Below, piece after piece: positions 40,879-49,491 of a DNA stretch of 54,032 nt. The notes beneath the pieces are model-generated. The model had not been told where the DNA came from. It saw only the letters and a program-made list of their open reading frames with translations, and did not search any database. Origin of the DNA: Alphaproteobacteria bacterium (lineage in GTDB: Bacteria > Myxococcota_A > UBA796 > GCA-2862545). A program made the position numbers and the translations under genes. Within the stretch, counting starts at the first letter, position 1; each line of letters starts with the position of its first letter. The stretch covers positions 1 to 54,032 of the forward strand of contig JACKEQ010000035.1 of NCBI GenBank assembly GCA_020632885.1, in the 5' to 3' direction.

Positions 40879-41685
40879 TCAACGCTCCCCGATGATCGCT
40901 GCACCCACCCCGGCGCCCACGCTGACCCCGAAGAACGCAGCACTGCCCAGGACGAGCGCGTTGGTGCGGTTGCGCTTGCCGTCGAGGATGTCCTTCGACG
41001 TGTCCGGGTTCTGAGCCGACGCGATCAGGTTCCCGCGCTGGGCCCAGGCCAGGCCGTACATCGTGCCGGACACGAGGAACGCGCCGGCGCTACCGAGGAT
41101 CAGGGTGGTGCGCTGACGCGGGATCGCGCGGTAGGGCGGGAGCTGCTCGCGCGGTGCGAGGTAGCTCGTGGACTGCGAGATCCCCTGCTCGTCGAACAGC
41201 TGCACGAGGGCCGGGAGCGTCTTGCTGCGCTCGCGCTCCACCACGCCGTCGAACGCGATGCTCCCCGTACGGGGCTCCGGCACCTTGCGCATGGCCTCGT
41301 CGGGTGCGGCGTTGGCGTAGTGCTCGCGCAGCGGGTGGTTCGCGGGCAGGAGGGCGTCGTCGAAGACGTACTCGGGGTCTGCCAGCTTCGCGGCATCGAG
41401 GGCGGAGAGCGCACCCCCCTCGTCGCCGATCGTGAAGAGATGGAGCGCCATCACCCGGTGGTAGCGGGCCACGATGGGGCGCGGCAGGGCGCGCGACACG
41501 CACGGCAGGAGGATGCCGGCGATCTCGTTGACCTTGTCGCGGAACCCGACGTCGTCGAGATCCGCGAAGGCCGTCTCCGCGCTGGTCAGCGCCTGGTCGA
41601 GGGCCTTGGGCTGCACAGGCTCGGCACACTCGAACGCCTGGGCAGACGGACCGGCGAGCACGAACAGCAGGGACAGGATCGGCAT
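40879..41685 (-). CDS. Secreted protein, paralogue of the 52995-53759 gene
   Basis: 268 aa. Signal peptide MPILSLLFVLAGPSAQA. The first 110 residues are helical with two Cys (AFECAEPVQ, ILLPCVSRAL). Then comes a short beta segment (TGSIAFDGVVERERSKTLPA), the sequence REQLPPYRAIPRQRTTLILG, and two C-terminal hydrophobic helices. The 52995-53759 product has the same order: a GELPPYATRKSPAAAVLLG segment and hydrophobic tail. The short beta segment recalls PEGA-like domains, which often accompany Ser/Thr kinases. It lies just upstream of and coupled to the membrane kinase, so it may be its extracellular partner. No known family name. Confidence 0.8.
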   Translation of the reverse strand: MPILSLLFVLAGPSAQAFECAEPVQPKALDQALTSAETAFADLDDVGFRDKVNEIAGILLPCVSRALPRPIVARYHRVMALHLFTIGDEGGALSALDAAKLADPEYVFDDALLPANHPLREHYANAAPDEAMRKVPEPRTGSIAFDGVVERERSKTLPALVQLFDEQGISQSTSYLAPREQLPPYRAIPRQRTTLILGSAGAFLVSGTMYGLAWAQRGNLIASAQNPDTSKDILDGKRNRTNALVLGSAAFFGVSVGAGVGAAIIGER

Positions 41686-41728
41686 GGGGGATTCTCCGCG
41701 TGGATTGTGCGGGCCCGGGAGGAGAAGA

Positions 41729-44700
41729 TCAAGCGGACCCGGACCGCTCGCTCAACCTCTCCAGGCGACGGTCGATCTCGTCGACCACATTGGCCCTTCC
41801 TGAAGCCTGGAGCAGGCGCCGCGCGAGGCGGAGTGCGCGCATAGCCAGATCGTACCGCTTGCGCCGCTCGAGCAGCGAGGCCGCCTCGAGGAGCATCGGC
41901 CCGCTGTGGAGGTCTGCCGCGAGCCGCGTGGACTGGCTGGTGCGCTCGCCGTCGGCGAGGTGGCGCGCGCAGTTCGTCCAGTCCTTGAGGCCGGCCGTGC
42001 TCGCGGCCAGACCGCAGTGGCAGCGGAGGCGCACGGACAGCGAGCGGTTCTGGGCGCTCGCGCGCTCGGCGAGGGTCCACACGAGGACGGCGTCCTGGTA
42101 GCTCTCGCGGGTGAGGGCGAGCTCACCGAGGCCCATGAGGCAGTGCACCGCCTCTCCGCTTCCGAGCCGACGGAAGATCCGGCTGGCCTCCCGGAGGGAG
42201 CCCTGGGCGCGCGTGAGGGATCCCCGTTCCTGGTAGGCGTTGCCCAGCGCGAGCAGCGATCGCCCGAGCTCGAGGGCGTGGCTGTCGTCCTGCCGGTAGA
42301 CGCGGACGCAGTGGGCGAACAGCGCGAGAGCCTCGTCGATCTCGCCCCTGGCGAGGCACACGGCCCCCATGAGCGACCATCCCGCCGCCTGCAGGGGCTC
42401 GGGGAGGTCGGCGGTGTGGGAGACCACGGCAGAAGCCGCGTCGAGGGCCTTGTCGAGCTGGCCGCGGCGGATGTTCAGGTGGCAGATGGCGCGCCACACC
42501 CGGACGGAGAGCTCGACCGGTGTGTGGGGCCCGATCGTGGCCTGGAGCGCCAGGGCCTCGTCGAGGGCGGACGGCTCCTCGATCTCCACCGCGAGCTCCA
42601 TGCGCAGCAGGCGTGCGAGGAAGTGGATGTCCTTCCAGTCGTGGCGGCGCGCGGCCTCCACGAGGGTGCCGACGCGCTCCTGGGCGAGACGGTGACGCCC
42701 GAGCCGCACGAAGAGCTCGCAGCGCGCCGCGGCCACCTCGCCCCACAGCCGGTGGGAGAGGGGGAGACGGCTGGCCTGCAGCGCGGCCTCCGTGCGCCCG
42801 ACCAGCTCGAGGGCCGCCGGCAGGCTGGTGCGCGTCCGGCGCCCCACGGCCTGGAGGAGCATGGGGATCGCGCCCTCCGTCTCGCCGGCCTGCACGAGGT
42901 GGACGGCATGGCGCTCGACGTCGGGCTCGTCCCGCAGCTCGAGCATCCGGGCCACCGCGCGGTGGAGATCGCGGAGACGCCCGGCCCGGCGGGACGCGTC
43001 GAGGACGGTCTCGCGGAACATGCCGTGCACGAAGCGCCAGCCGTCGTCGGTCTCCTCGGCGAGCTGCGCGTCGAGCAGGCGGGTCTGGAGCACGTGGCGG
43101 GCCCGGGCGGACTCCGGCTTGAAGTACATGTGGCCCTGGCTGGCCGCCTTGCCCTCTGGATCGTCGCTGACCTGGGACCACTCGATGAGATCGACCCGCT
43201 CGCCGAGCACCGCGGCGATCTCCAGCAGGCGGTCCGCGCCCGGGAGCCCGTCCACCATGCGCGCCATGCGCTCGCGCCACACCTCGTCGAGGGAGCGGGG
43301 GAGGGTGGCCTGCTCGGGGTCCCGGAGGGTGAAGCCGTCCGGCCCCACGACGACCATGTTGGACGTCACCCAGTCCGTCACGAGCTGGATCGTGAAGAGC
43401 GGGTTGCCGCCGGTGCGCTGCTCCACCTGGGCCGCCAGCACGGGCTGAAGACCGAGGAGGCCCCGCACGAGCGTGCTGCGGTGGCTCTTCTTGAGGTTCT
43501 CGAGCTCGATGACCAGGGTCTCGGGCATGCCGATGAGGGACGCGACCTCCTCGGCGGCCTCGGGGGACTCCGCGAGGTCCTCGTCGCGCACGACCAGGGT
43601 GAGCACCGCCGGCATGGGCTCGTCGGGCGTGGCGCGGCTCGCGAACCAGCGGGCGAAGGCGAGGGCGTCCGGATCGTAGTGGGCGTTGTCGAGCCAGAGG
43701 TAGAGGGGCCGCTCCTGGGCCATGCGGCGCAGCAGGACCCAGGCGGTCTCGAAGCGCTCGGTGTCCTCGAGGCGCACACCCGCGAAGGTGGCGTCGGGGG
43801 ACACGAGCGCGCATGCGGCGTCGCGCAGGCCGTCGTGGTCCGCCAGGCCGACGCTCTCGAGGACCTCCTGGACGTGGTCCGCGAGGTCCTCGTCCGCGAG
43901 GTGGGCGGTGCGGAGCGCGCGCGAGAACATGTCGCGCAGGCCCTGCCCCATGGGCCCGTTCTTGTTGCAGACGCCGTCGAGCACGATGGCGCAGCCCACC
44001 TCGTCGGCCCGCTGCCCGATCCACTCGACCACGCGGGTCTTCCCGGTGCCCGTCGGGCCGCGCACGATGTCGACCCGCGGCACGCCGCGCCGGCGCGCCT
44101 CACGCAGGGCGTTCCAGAGGACGTCGCGCTCGGCCTCGCGTCCCACCAGGGGGACCGTGCGGATGCCCCAGAGGCCGAGCCCGGCGCCGTGGAGGGCCGG
44201 GGAGGGACGCGTGGGGATTGGGCGCCGCCACGACCGCGGCTGGGGCTGGCGGAGGCGGGCGAGCCGGGAGGCCGTGAGGTCCTCGTCGCGGGACATGTCC
44301 TCGTTGGCCAGCGCCGTGGGCGCGAAGCCCTGCACCATCGCCGTCACCTCGACGGGGAGCCGCGTGCCGCTGTCGAACTGCGCGGCGAGCGAGGTGATGT
44401 CGATGTTCTCGGCGTAGGGGTCGTCCATCGTGAGCAGCGCGTGGGCGGCGTCCGCCGCGCGTCGGAAGCGCCGCTGGGGGTCCTTGGCCATCAGCGTGGC
44501 CACCCAGTCGAGGACCTCGTCCGGCATGTCGAACCGCGGCGTCATCGCCGGTGGGCTCTTGTGGATCTGGGCGTGCATCAGGGCCGCCGTGCGCATGCCC
44601 TTGAACGGCAGCCGCCCCGAGATCAGGCGGTAGGCCATGCAGCCCACCGCATACAGGTCGGTCCACGGCCCCTGCTGGCGCCACTCGGCCTTCACCTGCT

Positions 44701-45277
44701 CGGGCGCCATGTAGTGGAGGGTGCCGAGCGGCTTGCTGCCGGTCTCCTCGGGCTTGAAGTCCATCGCCCGTGCGATGCCGAAGTCCGTGAGCTTCAGGCC
44801 GGGGCGGACGTCGCCCACCCGCGCGAGGAGCACGTTCCCGGGCTTGAGGTCGCGGTGGATGACCCCGCGGGCATGGGCGTGGGCGAGGGCATCGAGGAGC
44901 TCGAGCAGCACGCGCTTCACGGCCGGCCAGTCGAGCTCCTTCATCACCCCGTGGAGCGTGCCGCCGCTCGCGAACTCCATGGTGAGGTAGGGGCTCCCGG
45001 CCACGAGGCTGCCCTTGGACTCCTCCTCCGCCGTGGGCGAGATGGTGCCGTAGTCGAGCACCCAGACGATGCCGGGGTGGTCGAGGCGCGCGACGGCGGT
45101 GACCTCGTTGCGGAAGGCCTCGAGGTAGCGGGGCTGACGGGCGGCCTCGGCGGTGATCACCTTCACGGCGACCGGGACCGCCTGCTCGCGGTGCACGCCC
45201 TGCCAGACCTCTCCCATGCCGCCCTTCCCGATCAGCTCGTGGAGGTCGAAGGGCCCTACGTGGATCACGTTCTCCAT
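41729..45277 (-). CDS. PknK-like Ser/Thr kinase with AAA ATPase and TPR domains
   Basis: 1182 aa from ATG 45277, the first Met that gives an intact kinase N-terminus. Residues 9-275 are the kinase (GKGGMGEVWQG, K39, HRDLKPGNVLL at 141-151, DFG at 165-167). Residues about 375-650 are an AAA/STAND-type ATPase: VGREAERDVLW, Walker A GPTGTGKT (407-414) and Walker B LYLWLDNAH (about 525). The last 400 residues are tetratricopeptide-like helices. No membrane segment. Proteins of this shape, such as PknK, are signal hubs in which the ATPase and TPR part probably sense partners and control the kinase. It diverges from trpF over a 70-bp gap. Confidence 0.93.
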   Translation of the reverse strand: MENVIHVGPFDLHELIGKGGMGEVWQGVHREQAVPVAVKVITAEAARQPRYLEAFRNEVTAVARLDHPGIVWVLDYGTISPTAEEESKGSLVAGSPYLTMEFASGGTLHGVMKELDWPAVKRVLLELLDALAHAHARGVIHRDLKPGNVLLARVGDVRPGLKLTDFGIARAMDFKPEETGSKPLGTLHYMAPEQVKAEWRQQGPWTDLYAVGCMAYRLISGRLPFKGMRTAALMHAQIHKSPPAMTPRFDMPDEVLDWVATLMAKDPQRRFRRAADAAHALLTMDDPYAENIDITSLAAQFDSGTRLPVEVTAMVQGFAPTALANEDMSRDEDLTASRLARLRQPQPRSWRRPIPTRPSPALHGAGLGLWGIRTVPLVGREAERDVLWNALREARRRGVPRVDIVRGPTGTGKTRVVEWIGQRADEVGCAIVLDGVCNKNGPMGQGLRDMFSRALRTAHLADEDLADHVQEVLESVGLADHDGLRDAACALVSPDATFAGVRLEDTERFETAWVLLRRMAQERPLYLWLDNAHYDPDALAFARWFASRATPDEPMPAVLTLVVRDEDLAESPEAAEEVASLIGMPETLVIELENLKKSHRSTLVRGLLGLQPVLAAQVEQRTGGNPLFTIQLVTDWVTSNMVVVGPDGFTLRDPEQATLPRSLDEVWRERMARMVDGLPGADRLLEIAAVLGERVDLIEWSQVSDDPEGKAASQGHMYFKPESARARHVLQTRLLDAQLAEETDDGWRFVHGMFRETVLDASRRAGRLRDLHRAVARMLELRDEPDVERHAVHLVQAGETEGAIPMLLQAVGRRTRTSLPAALELVGRTEAALQASRLPLSHRLWGEVAAARCELFVRLGRHRLAQERVGTLVEAARRHDWKDIHFLARLLRMELAVEIEEPSALDEALALQATIGPHTPVELSVRVWRAICHLNIRRGQLDKALDAASAVVSHTADLPEPLQAAGWSLMGAVCLARGEIDEALALFAHCVRVYRQDDSHALELGRSLLALGNAYQERGSLTRAQGSLREASRIFRRLGSGEAVHCLMGLGELALTRESYQDAVLVWTLAERASAQNRSLSVRLRCHCGLAASTAGLKDWTNCARHLADGERTSQSTRLAADLHSGPMLLEAASLLERRKRYDLAMRALRLARRLLQASGRANVVDEIDRRLERLSERSGSA

Positions 45278-45347
45278 CGCCGGGGAGAGTACCGCACGGG
45301 CCGGCCGTCCGCGGACGGGTGCGGTACGTGGCCCGCGGAGGTGGGCG

Positions 45348-46004
45348 ATGATCCGGGTGAAGGTCTGTTGCATCAGCTCCCGCGAGGAGCTGCGCATGGC
45401 CGTGGCCGCGGGTGCATCGGCGGTGGGCCTGGTGTCCACGATGCCGAGCGGTCCGGGTGTGGTGGACGACGCGCTCATCCGGGAGCTCGCGGGCCTGACG
45501 CCGCCCGGGGTGTCGCGGTTCCTGCTCACTCCACGCAAGGACGCCGCCGGCATCGTCGAGCACGTCCGGGCCACCGGCGTGGACGTCGTGCAGATCTGCG
45601 ATCACGTCGATCCCTCGGTGCTCCGCGAGGTCCGGGAGCGCACGGACGCCCGTGTGGTCGCGGTCGTGCACGCGGGCTTCGACGGAGCCGAGGCGTACGC
45701 GGCGACCGCCGGGCGGGAGGCCCACGCGCTGCTCCTGGACAGCGGGCGGCCCGGTGCGGACTTCCTGGAGCTCGGCGGCACCGGGCGCACCCACGACTGG
45801 GACGTCTCCGCGCGCATCGTGCGCGAGTCACCCGTGCCGGTCTGGCTCGCCGGGGGGCTCAAGCCCTCGAACGTCGCGGTGGCCATCGCCACGGTCCGAC
45901 CCTTCGGGGTGGATCTGTGCACGGGCGTGCGGGTGGACGGTCATCTGGATCACGGCCTCCTCACGGGCTTCTTCGCTGCCGTGCGCGGGGCCCCGGAGCA
46001 CTGA
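45348..46004 (+). CDS. trpF: Phosphoribosylanthranilate isomerase (TrpF)
   Basis: 218 aa from ATG 45348 with GGAGG 6 nt upstream. It catalyses the third step of tryptophan synthesis in a TIM barrel. Conserved features are VKVCCISSREE (the general-acid Cys region; usual form KICGIT), LLLDSG, GGTGRTHDW, VWLAGGLKPSNV and GVDLCTGVRV (usual form GVDVSSGVE). The last deviates somewhat, so a divergent or recruited activity is possible. No other trp genes are nearby. The open frame extends upstream but overlaps the divergent kinase. Confidence 0.85.
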   Translation: MIRVKVCCISSREELRMAVAAGASAVGLVSTMPSGPGVVDDALIRELAGLTPPGVSRFLLTPRKDAAGIVEHVRATGVDVVQICDHVDPSVLREVRERTDARVVAVVHAGFDGAEAYAATAGREAHALLLDSGRPGADFLELGGTGRTHDWDVSARIVRESPVPVWLAGGLKPSNVAVAIATVRPFGVDLCTGVRVDGHLDHGLLTGFFAAVRGAPEH

Positions 46005-46305
46005 CAAACCGTGACGCAACACGGAGGGGGGTGTCCCGTACGGACATGTGGAGGGTGTCTCCGTGCGTGCGCAGCAGTTTGAACAACTCTTGAGCAAAGA
46101 GGATGTCCACGTACGGATTGGCACCCCCTGGCGTGCGCGGGGCCCGGGCGGCCCCAAAACGACGCTTTCAACGTGCTCTGGTCGCAATCTGTCGCGGGCT
46201 TCGTCCCGCAATGTCACGAAATGTTCCGACCCCTTGTTCAGGTTGTTCAAAGGGTGAACATTGATCGCGTCCCGGACACCATGTCCGCACCATCCGGAGG
46301 CCACC
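46005..46305 (+). promoter_or_regulatory. 301-bp leader of the sigma-factor gene
   Basis: No gene is certain in it. It has lower GC than its surroundings, a GC hairpin at 46139-46155, a possible promoter TTGTTC-N17-AACATT (46234-46262) and a perfect dyad TGTTCA-AAGGG-TGAACA (46244-46260) lying across that promoter, about 46 bp before the ATG. A frame of 69 codons (46048-46257) is possible but lacks support. The layout suggests repression at the dyad or autoregulation. Confidence 0.5.
46139..46155. other. GC hairpin upstream of the sigma gene
   Basis: GGGGCC-CGGGC-GGCCCC, a perfect 6-bp stem. There is no T tract on the plus strand after it, so it is not a standard trpF terminator. Confidence 0.4.
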
Positions 46306-47277
46306 ATGGCGAAGCTCACCGCTGAAGAAGAAGTCGATCTGGCTCGGCGGATCCTCGATGCGGAGGCGCGTACGGAGGCTGCCTTGCAGGGGATGGCCGT
46401 GGCCGACGACATCCTGGACGAGTCGCCGCGCCGCAAGGAGCGAACTCGCGCCGGCAAGGTCCAGCGCCTCGAGCGCGCCGTCGAGGCCGCGTGGGAGGCC
46501 GCGAAGGAGGACCCCTCGCTCCGCGAGTCGGCCCGTGCGGCCAAGATGGCATGGAAGGAGGCGGAGGACCTCTCGTGGACCCTCGCGATGAGCGGGCGTC
46601 GCATCGCCCACGGCGAGGCCCGCAAGCTCGCCGGTCCGTTCCTCGCGGAGCCGGACCTCGTGCAGGAGGGCTACATCGGCCTCCTCAACGCCGCCCGTCG
46701 CTTCGAGCCGGACCGCAACATCCGCTTCAGCACCTACGCCAAGTGGTGGGTGCGCGCGCAGATGACCCGCGCGATCGACCACACCGGTCGTCCCGTGCGC
46801 CTGCCGGGCTGTGCGGTCGAGCAGCTCCGCAACCTGCGCAAGGCCATGAAGGGCCTCGACACGCAGGGCATCGAGTACACCACCAACATGCTGGCCGAGG
46901 AGGTCGGGCTCGAGGAGGAGCGCGTGCAGTTCCTGCTCTCGCGAGGCACCACGGTGTCGCTCGAGGAGCCGGTGGAGGACGGTCGCAAGGCGCGTCAGGT
47001 GGGTCACTTCCTCGCTGACGAGGACGCCGACGGGGCCGACGAGCTGCTCGTCCACGAGCAGGAGCTCGCGCGCATGCTGCGCGGTCTCACGGACGTCCTG
47101 CCGGAGCGTCACCGCATCGTCATCGAGCAGCGCTACGGCCTGGACGGCAAGCCCCAGCGCACGCTCTCCGAGGTGGGTCGCCGGATCTCGCTGTCCCGCG
47201 AGCGCGTCCGGCAGCTCGAGCGCGATGCGCTCCGCCTGCTCCGCGAGTCGGGCCGGATCCGCGAAGTCGCCGCCTGA
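46306..47277 (+). CDS. Sigma-70 family RNA polymerase sigma factor (group 2-like)
   Basis: 323 aa from ATG 46306 (GGAGG 5 nt upstream); an in-frame ATT start further up is not needed. Region 2 is typical (EPDLVQEGYIGLLNAARRFE, FSTYAKWWVRAQMTRAI), region 3 follows, and region 4 has the helix-turn-helix TLSEVGRRISLSRERVRQLE. The first 100 residues begin with a region 1.2-like helix and have a long charged helix (RRKERTRAGKVQRLERAVEA). It lacks the RpoH box and is smaller than RpoD, so it is an alternative factor of the RpoS/RpoH/HrdB-like sort. It directs RNA polymerase to a promoter class I cannot define. The gap to the GAPDH gene is 52 bp. Confidence 0.92.
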   Translation: MAKLTAEEEVDLARRILDAEARTEAALQGMAVADDILDESPRRKERTRAGKVQRLERAVEAAWEAAKEDPSLRESARAAKMAWKEAEDLSWTLAMSGRRIAHGEARKLAGPFLAEPDLVQEGYIGLLNAARRFEPDRNIRFSTYAKWWVRAQMTRAIDHTGRPVRLPGCAVEQLRNLRKAMKGLDTQGIEYTTNMLAEEVGLEEERVQFLLSRGTTVSLEEPVEDGRKARQVGHFLADEDADGADELLVHEQELARMLRGLTDVLPERHRIVIEQRYGLDGKPQRTLSEVGRRISLSRERVRQLERDALRLLRESGRIREVAA

Positions 47278-47329
47278 CGTGGCGGGCTGCCGGGGGGCCT
47301 GGTAGACGGCGCGCCTGGAGGTGTCCGTC

Positions 47330-48775
47330 ATGACCGATTTCGCATCCCAGCAGCTCGTCCAGTGGCAGGAGCGCGAGGCCCTCGCCGAGGCCCTCGTCCC
47401 CATCGTGGGCTCGCTGTACCGCCGTCAGGCCGTCGTCACCGAGGTCTTCGGGGTCTCCCTGGTGGGCAAGGCGCCCGTCACCGCCCTGCAGATCCACGAC
47501 CAGGCCTCGGCCAAGGCCGGTCAGCCGATCCGCCTGGTGGAGAGCCTGGAGCTCGCGCGGGTCATGGAGCGCATGGAGCTCGGTCGCGTGCGCGTGGACC
47601 TCGGCAAGCTCGCGCTCCGCTTCCGGGCCAGCGGCTCCACGGACCTGTCCGCCTGGGCCCGCGAGCAGCTCGCTGCGGTCTCCCGCGACAAGGTGCCCAT
47701 GCCGTCCGCCCCCCAGGACGTCGTGCTCTACGGGTTCGGTCGCATCGGCCGTCTCGTCGCCCGCCTGCTGATCAGCAAGACCGGTGGCGGCGACAAGTAC
47801 CGCCTCCGGGCCATCGTGCTCCGTCCGGGCAAGGCCGAGCTGCTCGAGCGCCGCGCCAGCCTCTTCGAGCGCGACAGCGTGCACGGCCCCTTCGAGGGCA
47901 CGGTGCGCGTGGACGCCGAGCGCGAGGCGCTCATCCTGAACGGCAACTACGTCCAGATCCTCTACGCCAACGAGCCGAACGAGCTGGACTACACCGCCCA
48001 CGGCATCCAGAACGCCGTCATCATCGACAACACCGGCAAGTGGCGTGACGCCGCCGGCATGGGCAAGCACCTCGAGTGTCCGGGTGCGGGCCGCGTCATC
48101 CTCACGGCCCCCGGCAAGGGCGTGCCCAACATCGTGTTCGGCGTGAACCACCACACGCTCGGGCCCGACGACAAGCTCGTCTCCGCGGCGTCCTGCACCA
48201 CCAACGCCATCGTGCCGGCCCTCGCGACCCTGGACGAGGCGTTCGGCATCGAGCACGGCCACCTCGAGACCGTGCACGCGTACACGAACGACCAGAACCT
48301 GATCGACAACTTCCACAAGAAGGACCGTCGGGGCCGCGGCGCGCCGCTGAACATGGTCATCACGAGCACCGGTGCGGCCACCGCGGCGGCCCTCGCCCTC
48401 CCGCAGCTCGCCGGCAAGCTCACGGGCAACGCCATCCGCGTGCCCACGCCGAACGTCTCGCTCGCCATCATGAACCTGACGCTCGGCCGCGAGACGTCCG
48501 TGGAGGAGGTGAACGAGCACTTCCGGAAGGTGAGCCTGGACTCGCCGCTCCACACGCAGATCGACATCACGACCAGCCCGGAGATCGTGAGCAGCGACCT
48601 CGTCGGCAACGCGCATGCCGGCATCGTCGACAGCTTCGCGACCCTCGTGAACGGCCGGAACGCCGTGGTCTACGTCTGGTACGACAACGAGTTCGGGTAC
48701 TCCTGCCAGGTGGTGCGCCTCATGCAGCACCTCGCCGGCGTCAGCCCCGTGCGGTTCCCGGCGCCCGGCACCTGA
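47330..48775 (+). CDS. gap: Glyceraldehyde-3-phosphate dehydrogenase, long form
   Basis: 481 aa from ATG 47330 with GGAGG 8 nt upstream. A core GAPDH starts at about residue 125 (VVLYGFGRIGRLVARLL): Rossmann fold, catalytic SAASCTTNAIVPAL with C289, and H316 in VHAYTNDQN. The end WYDNEFGYSCQVVRLMQHLA is typical. The first 120 residues are an extension seen in a long GAPDH subfamily of some proteobacteria and Bacteroidetes. It oxidises glyceraldehyde-3-phosphate in glycolysis or the reverse. NAD or NADP preference cannot be set by eye. It converges with the gene at 48779 (3-bp gap). Confidence 0.93.
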   Translation: MTDFASQQLVQWQEREALAEALVPIVGSLYRRQAVVTEVFGVSLVGKAPVTALQIHDQASAKAGQPIRLVESLELARVMERMELGRVRVDLGKLALRFRASGSTDLSAWAREQLAAVSRDKVPMPSAPQDVVLYGFGRIGRLVARLLISKTGGGDKYRLRAIVLRPGKAELLERRASLFERDSVHGPFEGTVRVDAEREALILNGNYVQILYANEPNELDYTAHGIQNAVIIDNTGKWRDAAGMGKHLECPGAGRVILTAPGKGVPNIVFGVNHHTLGPDDKLVSAASCTTNAIVPALATLDEAFGIEHGHLETVHAYTNDQNLIDNFHKKDRRGRGAPLNMVITSTGAATAAALALPQLAGKLTGNAIRVPTPNVSLAIMNLTLGRETSVEEVNEHFRKVSLDSPLHTQIDITTSPEIVSSDLVGNAHAGIVDSFATLVNGRNAVVYVWYDNEFGYSCQVVRLMQHLAGVSPVRFPAPGT

Positions 48776-48778
48776 CGC

Positions 48779-49471
48779 TCAGGGAGCCCCGAGCCAGTTG
48801 GCCTCGAGGATGAGGCCGACGTCCTCGTCGAGGATGTCCTGGCGGATGGGCTCCTGCCAGGTGCCGAAGCCGGCCACCCCGAAGGGTGTGGTGAACACCC
48901 GCCCGACCTTGACGTTGGGCGGGCTCTCGTTGTCGAACCGCGCGTCCTCGCTGTAGAAGACGACGAACCCGTAGCCTGCGCAGTGCTTCTGCACCTTCAT
49001 GGACAGCCCGAGGTTCAGCGCCTGGAAGCTCCAGGGGATGTGGGCACCGCGCAGACCGATGGACTTGCGCACGAGGCCCGCGAGGGTCTTGTTCGCCGGC
49101 ATGTACTTGAGCTGGCCGTCGAGGAGCTTGAGGGCGGCCCGCTCGTTGTCGGGGTCCTCCAGGAGGCGCAGCATGCGCTCGCCCAGCCGTCGTCCTCCGT
49201 CGAGCACCTCGGCGTCCGGCATGCCGCCGATCTGGCGGTACTGGGCCTGTGCGGCCCCGAGGCGCCCGGAGGTGAGACGGTCGGTGGCGTCGTCGCCGTT
49301 GTCCGCGAGGTTCTGCACCACGCCGAACATCCGGTGGATCGTGCCGATCATCGGGTGCTCGATGGCGAGCTGCAGGCCGGGCTCCACCACGCAGCCGGCC
49401 GCTTCGAGGGCCATGCGCGCACCGGACTTGTCGGCGCAGAGGATGTCGAGCAGCGGGAGGGTCTCGGCCAA
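48779..49471 (-). CDS. Unknown conserved-looking protein
   Basis: 230 aa from TTG 49471 with AGGAGG 7 nt upstream. Helical N-terminal two thirds (LAIEHPMIGTIHRMFGVVQN, RLGERMLRLLEDPDNERAAL) and a beta-rich C-terminal part (CAGYGFVVFYSEDARFDNES, VGRVFTTPFGVAGFGTWQEP). No signal or TM. The gene follows the TetR-family gene after 20 bp and is likely cotranscribed. No family recognised. Confidence 0.75.
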   Translation of the reverse strand: MAETLPLLDILCADKSGARMALEAAGCVVEPGLQLAIEHPMIGTIHRMFGVVQNLADNGDDATDRLTSGRLGAAQAQYRQIGGMPDAEVLDGGRRLGERMLRLLEDPDNERAALKLLDGQLKYMPANKTLAGLVRKSIGLRGAHIPWSFQALNLGLSMKVQKHCAGYGFVVFYSEDARFDNESPPNVKVGRVFTTPFGVAGFGTWQEPIRQDILDEDVGLILEANWLGAP

Positions 49472-49491
49472 CAGGGGCCTCCTGGAAGGGC

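Noticed and set aside
41906..46093. A 1395-codon open frame on the plus strand opposite the PknK-like kinase
   Set aside because: Shadow of the kinase gene in high-GC DNA; it also runs through the trpF start region.
46117..46135. Sigma-54-like promoter (TGGCAC near 46119)
   Set aside because: The -12 GC is one base out of register with the -24 GG, which these promoters do not tolerate.
46048..46257. A 69-codon frame upstream of the sigma-factor gene
   Set aside because: Weak ribosome site, no recognisable features and an overlap with the likely promoter and dyad; kept only as a note in the leader entry.
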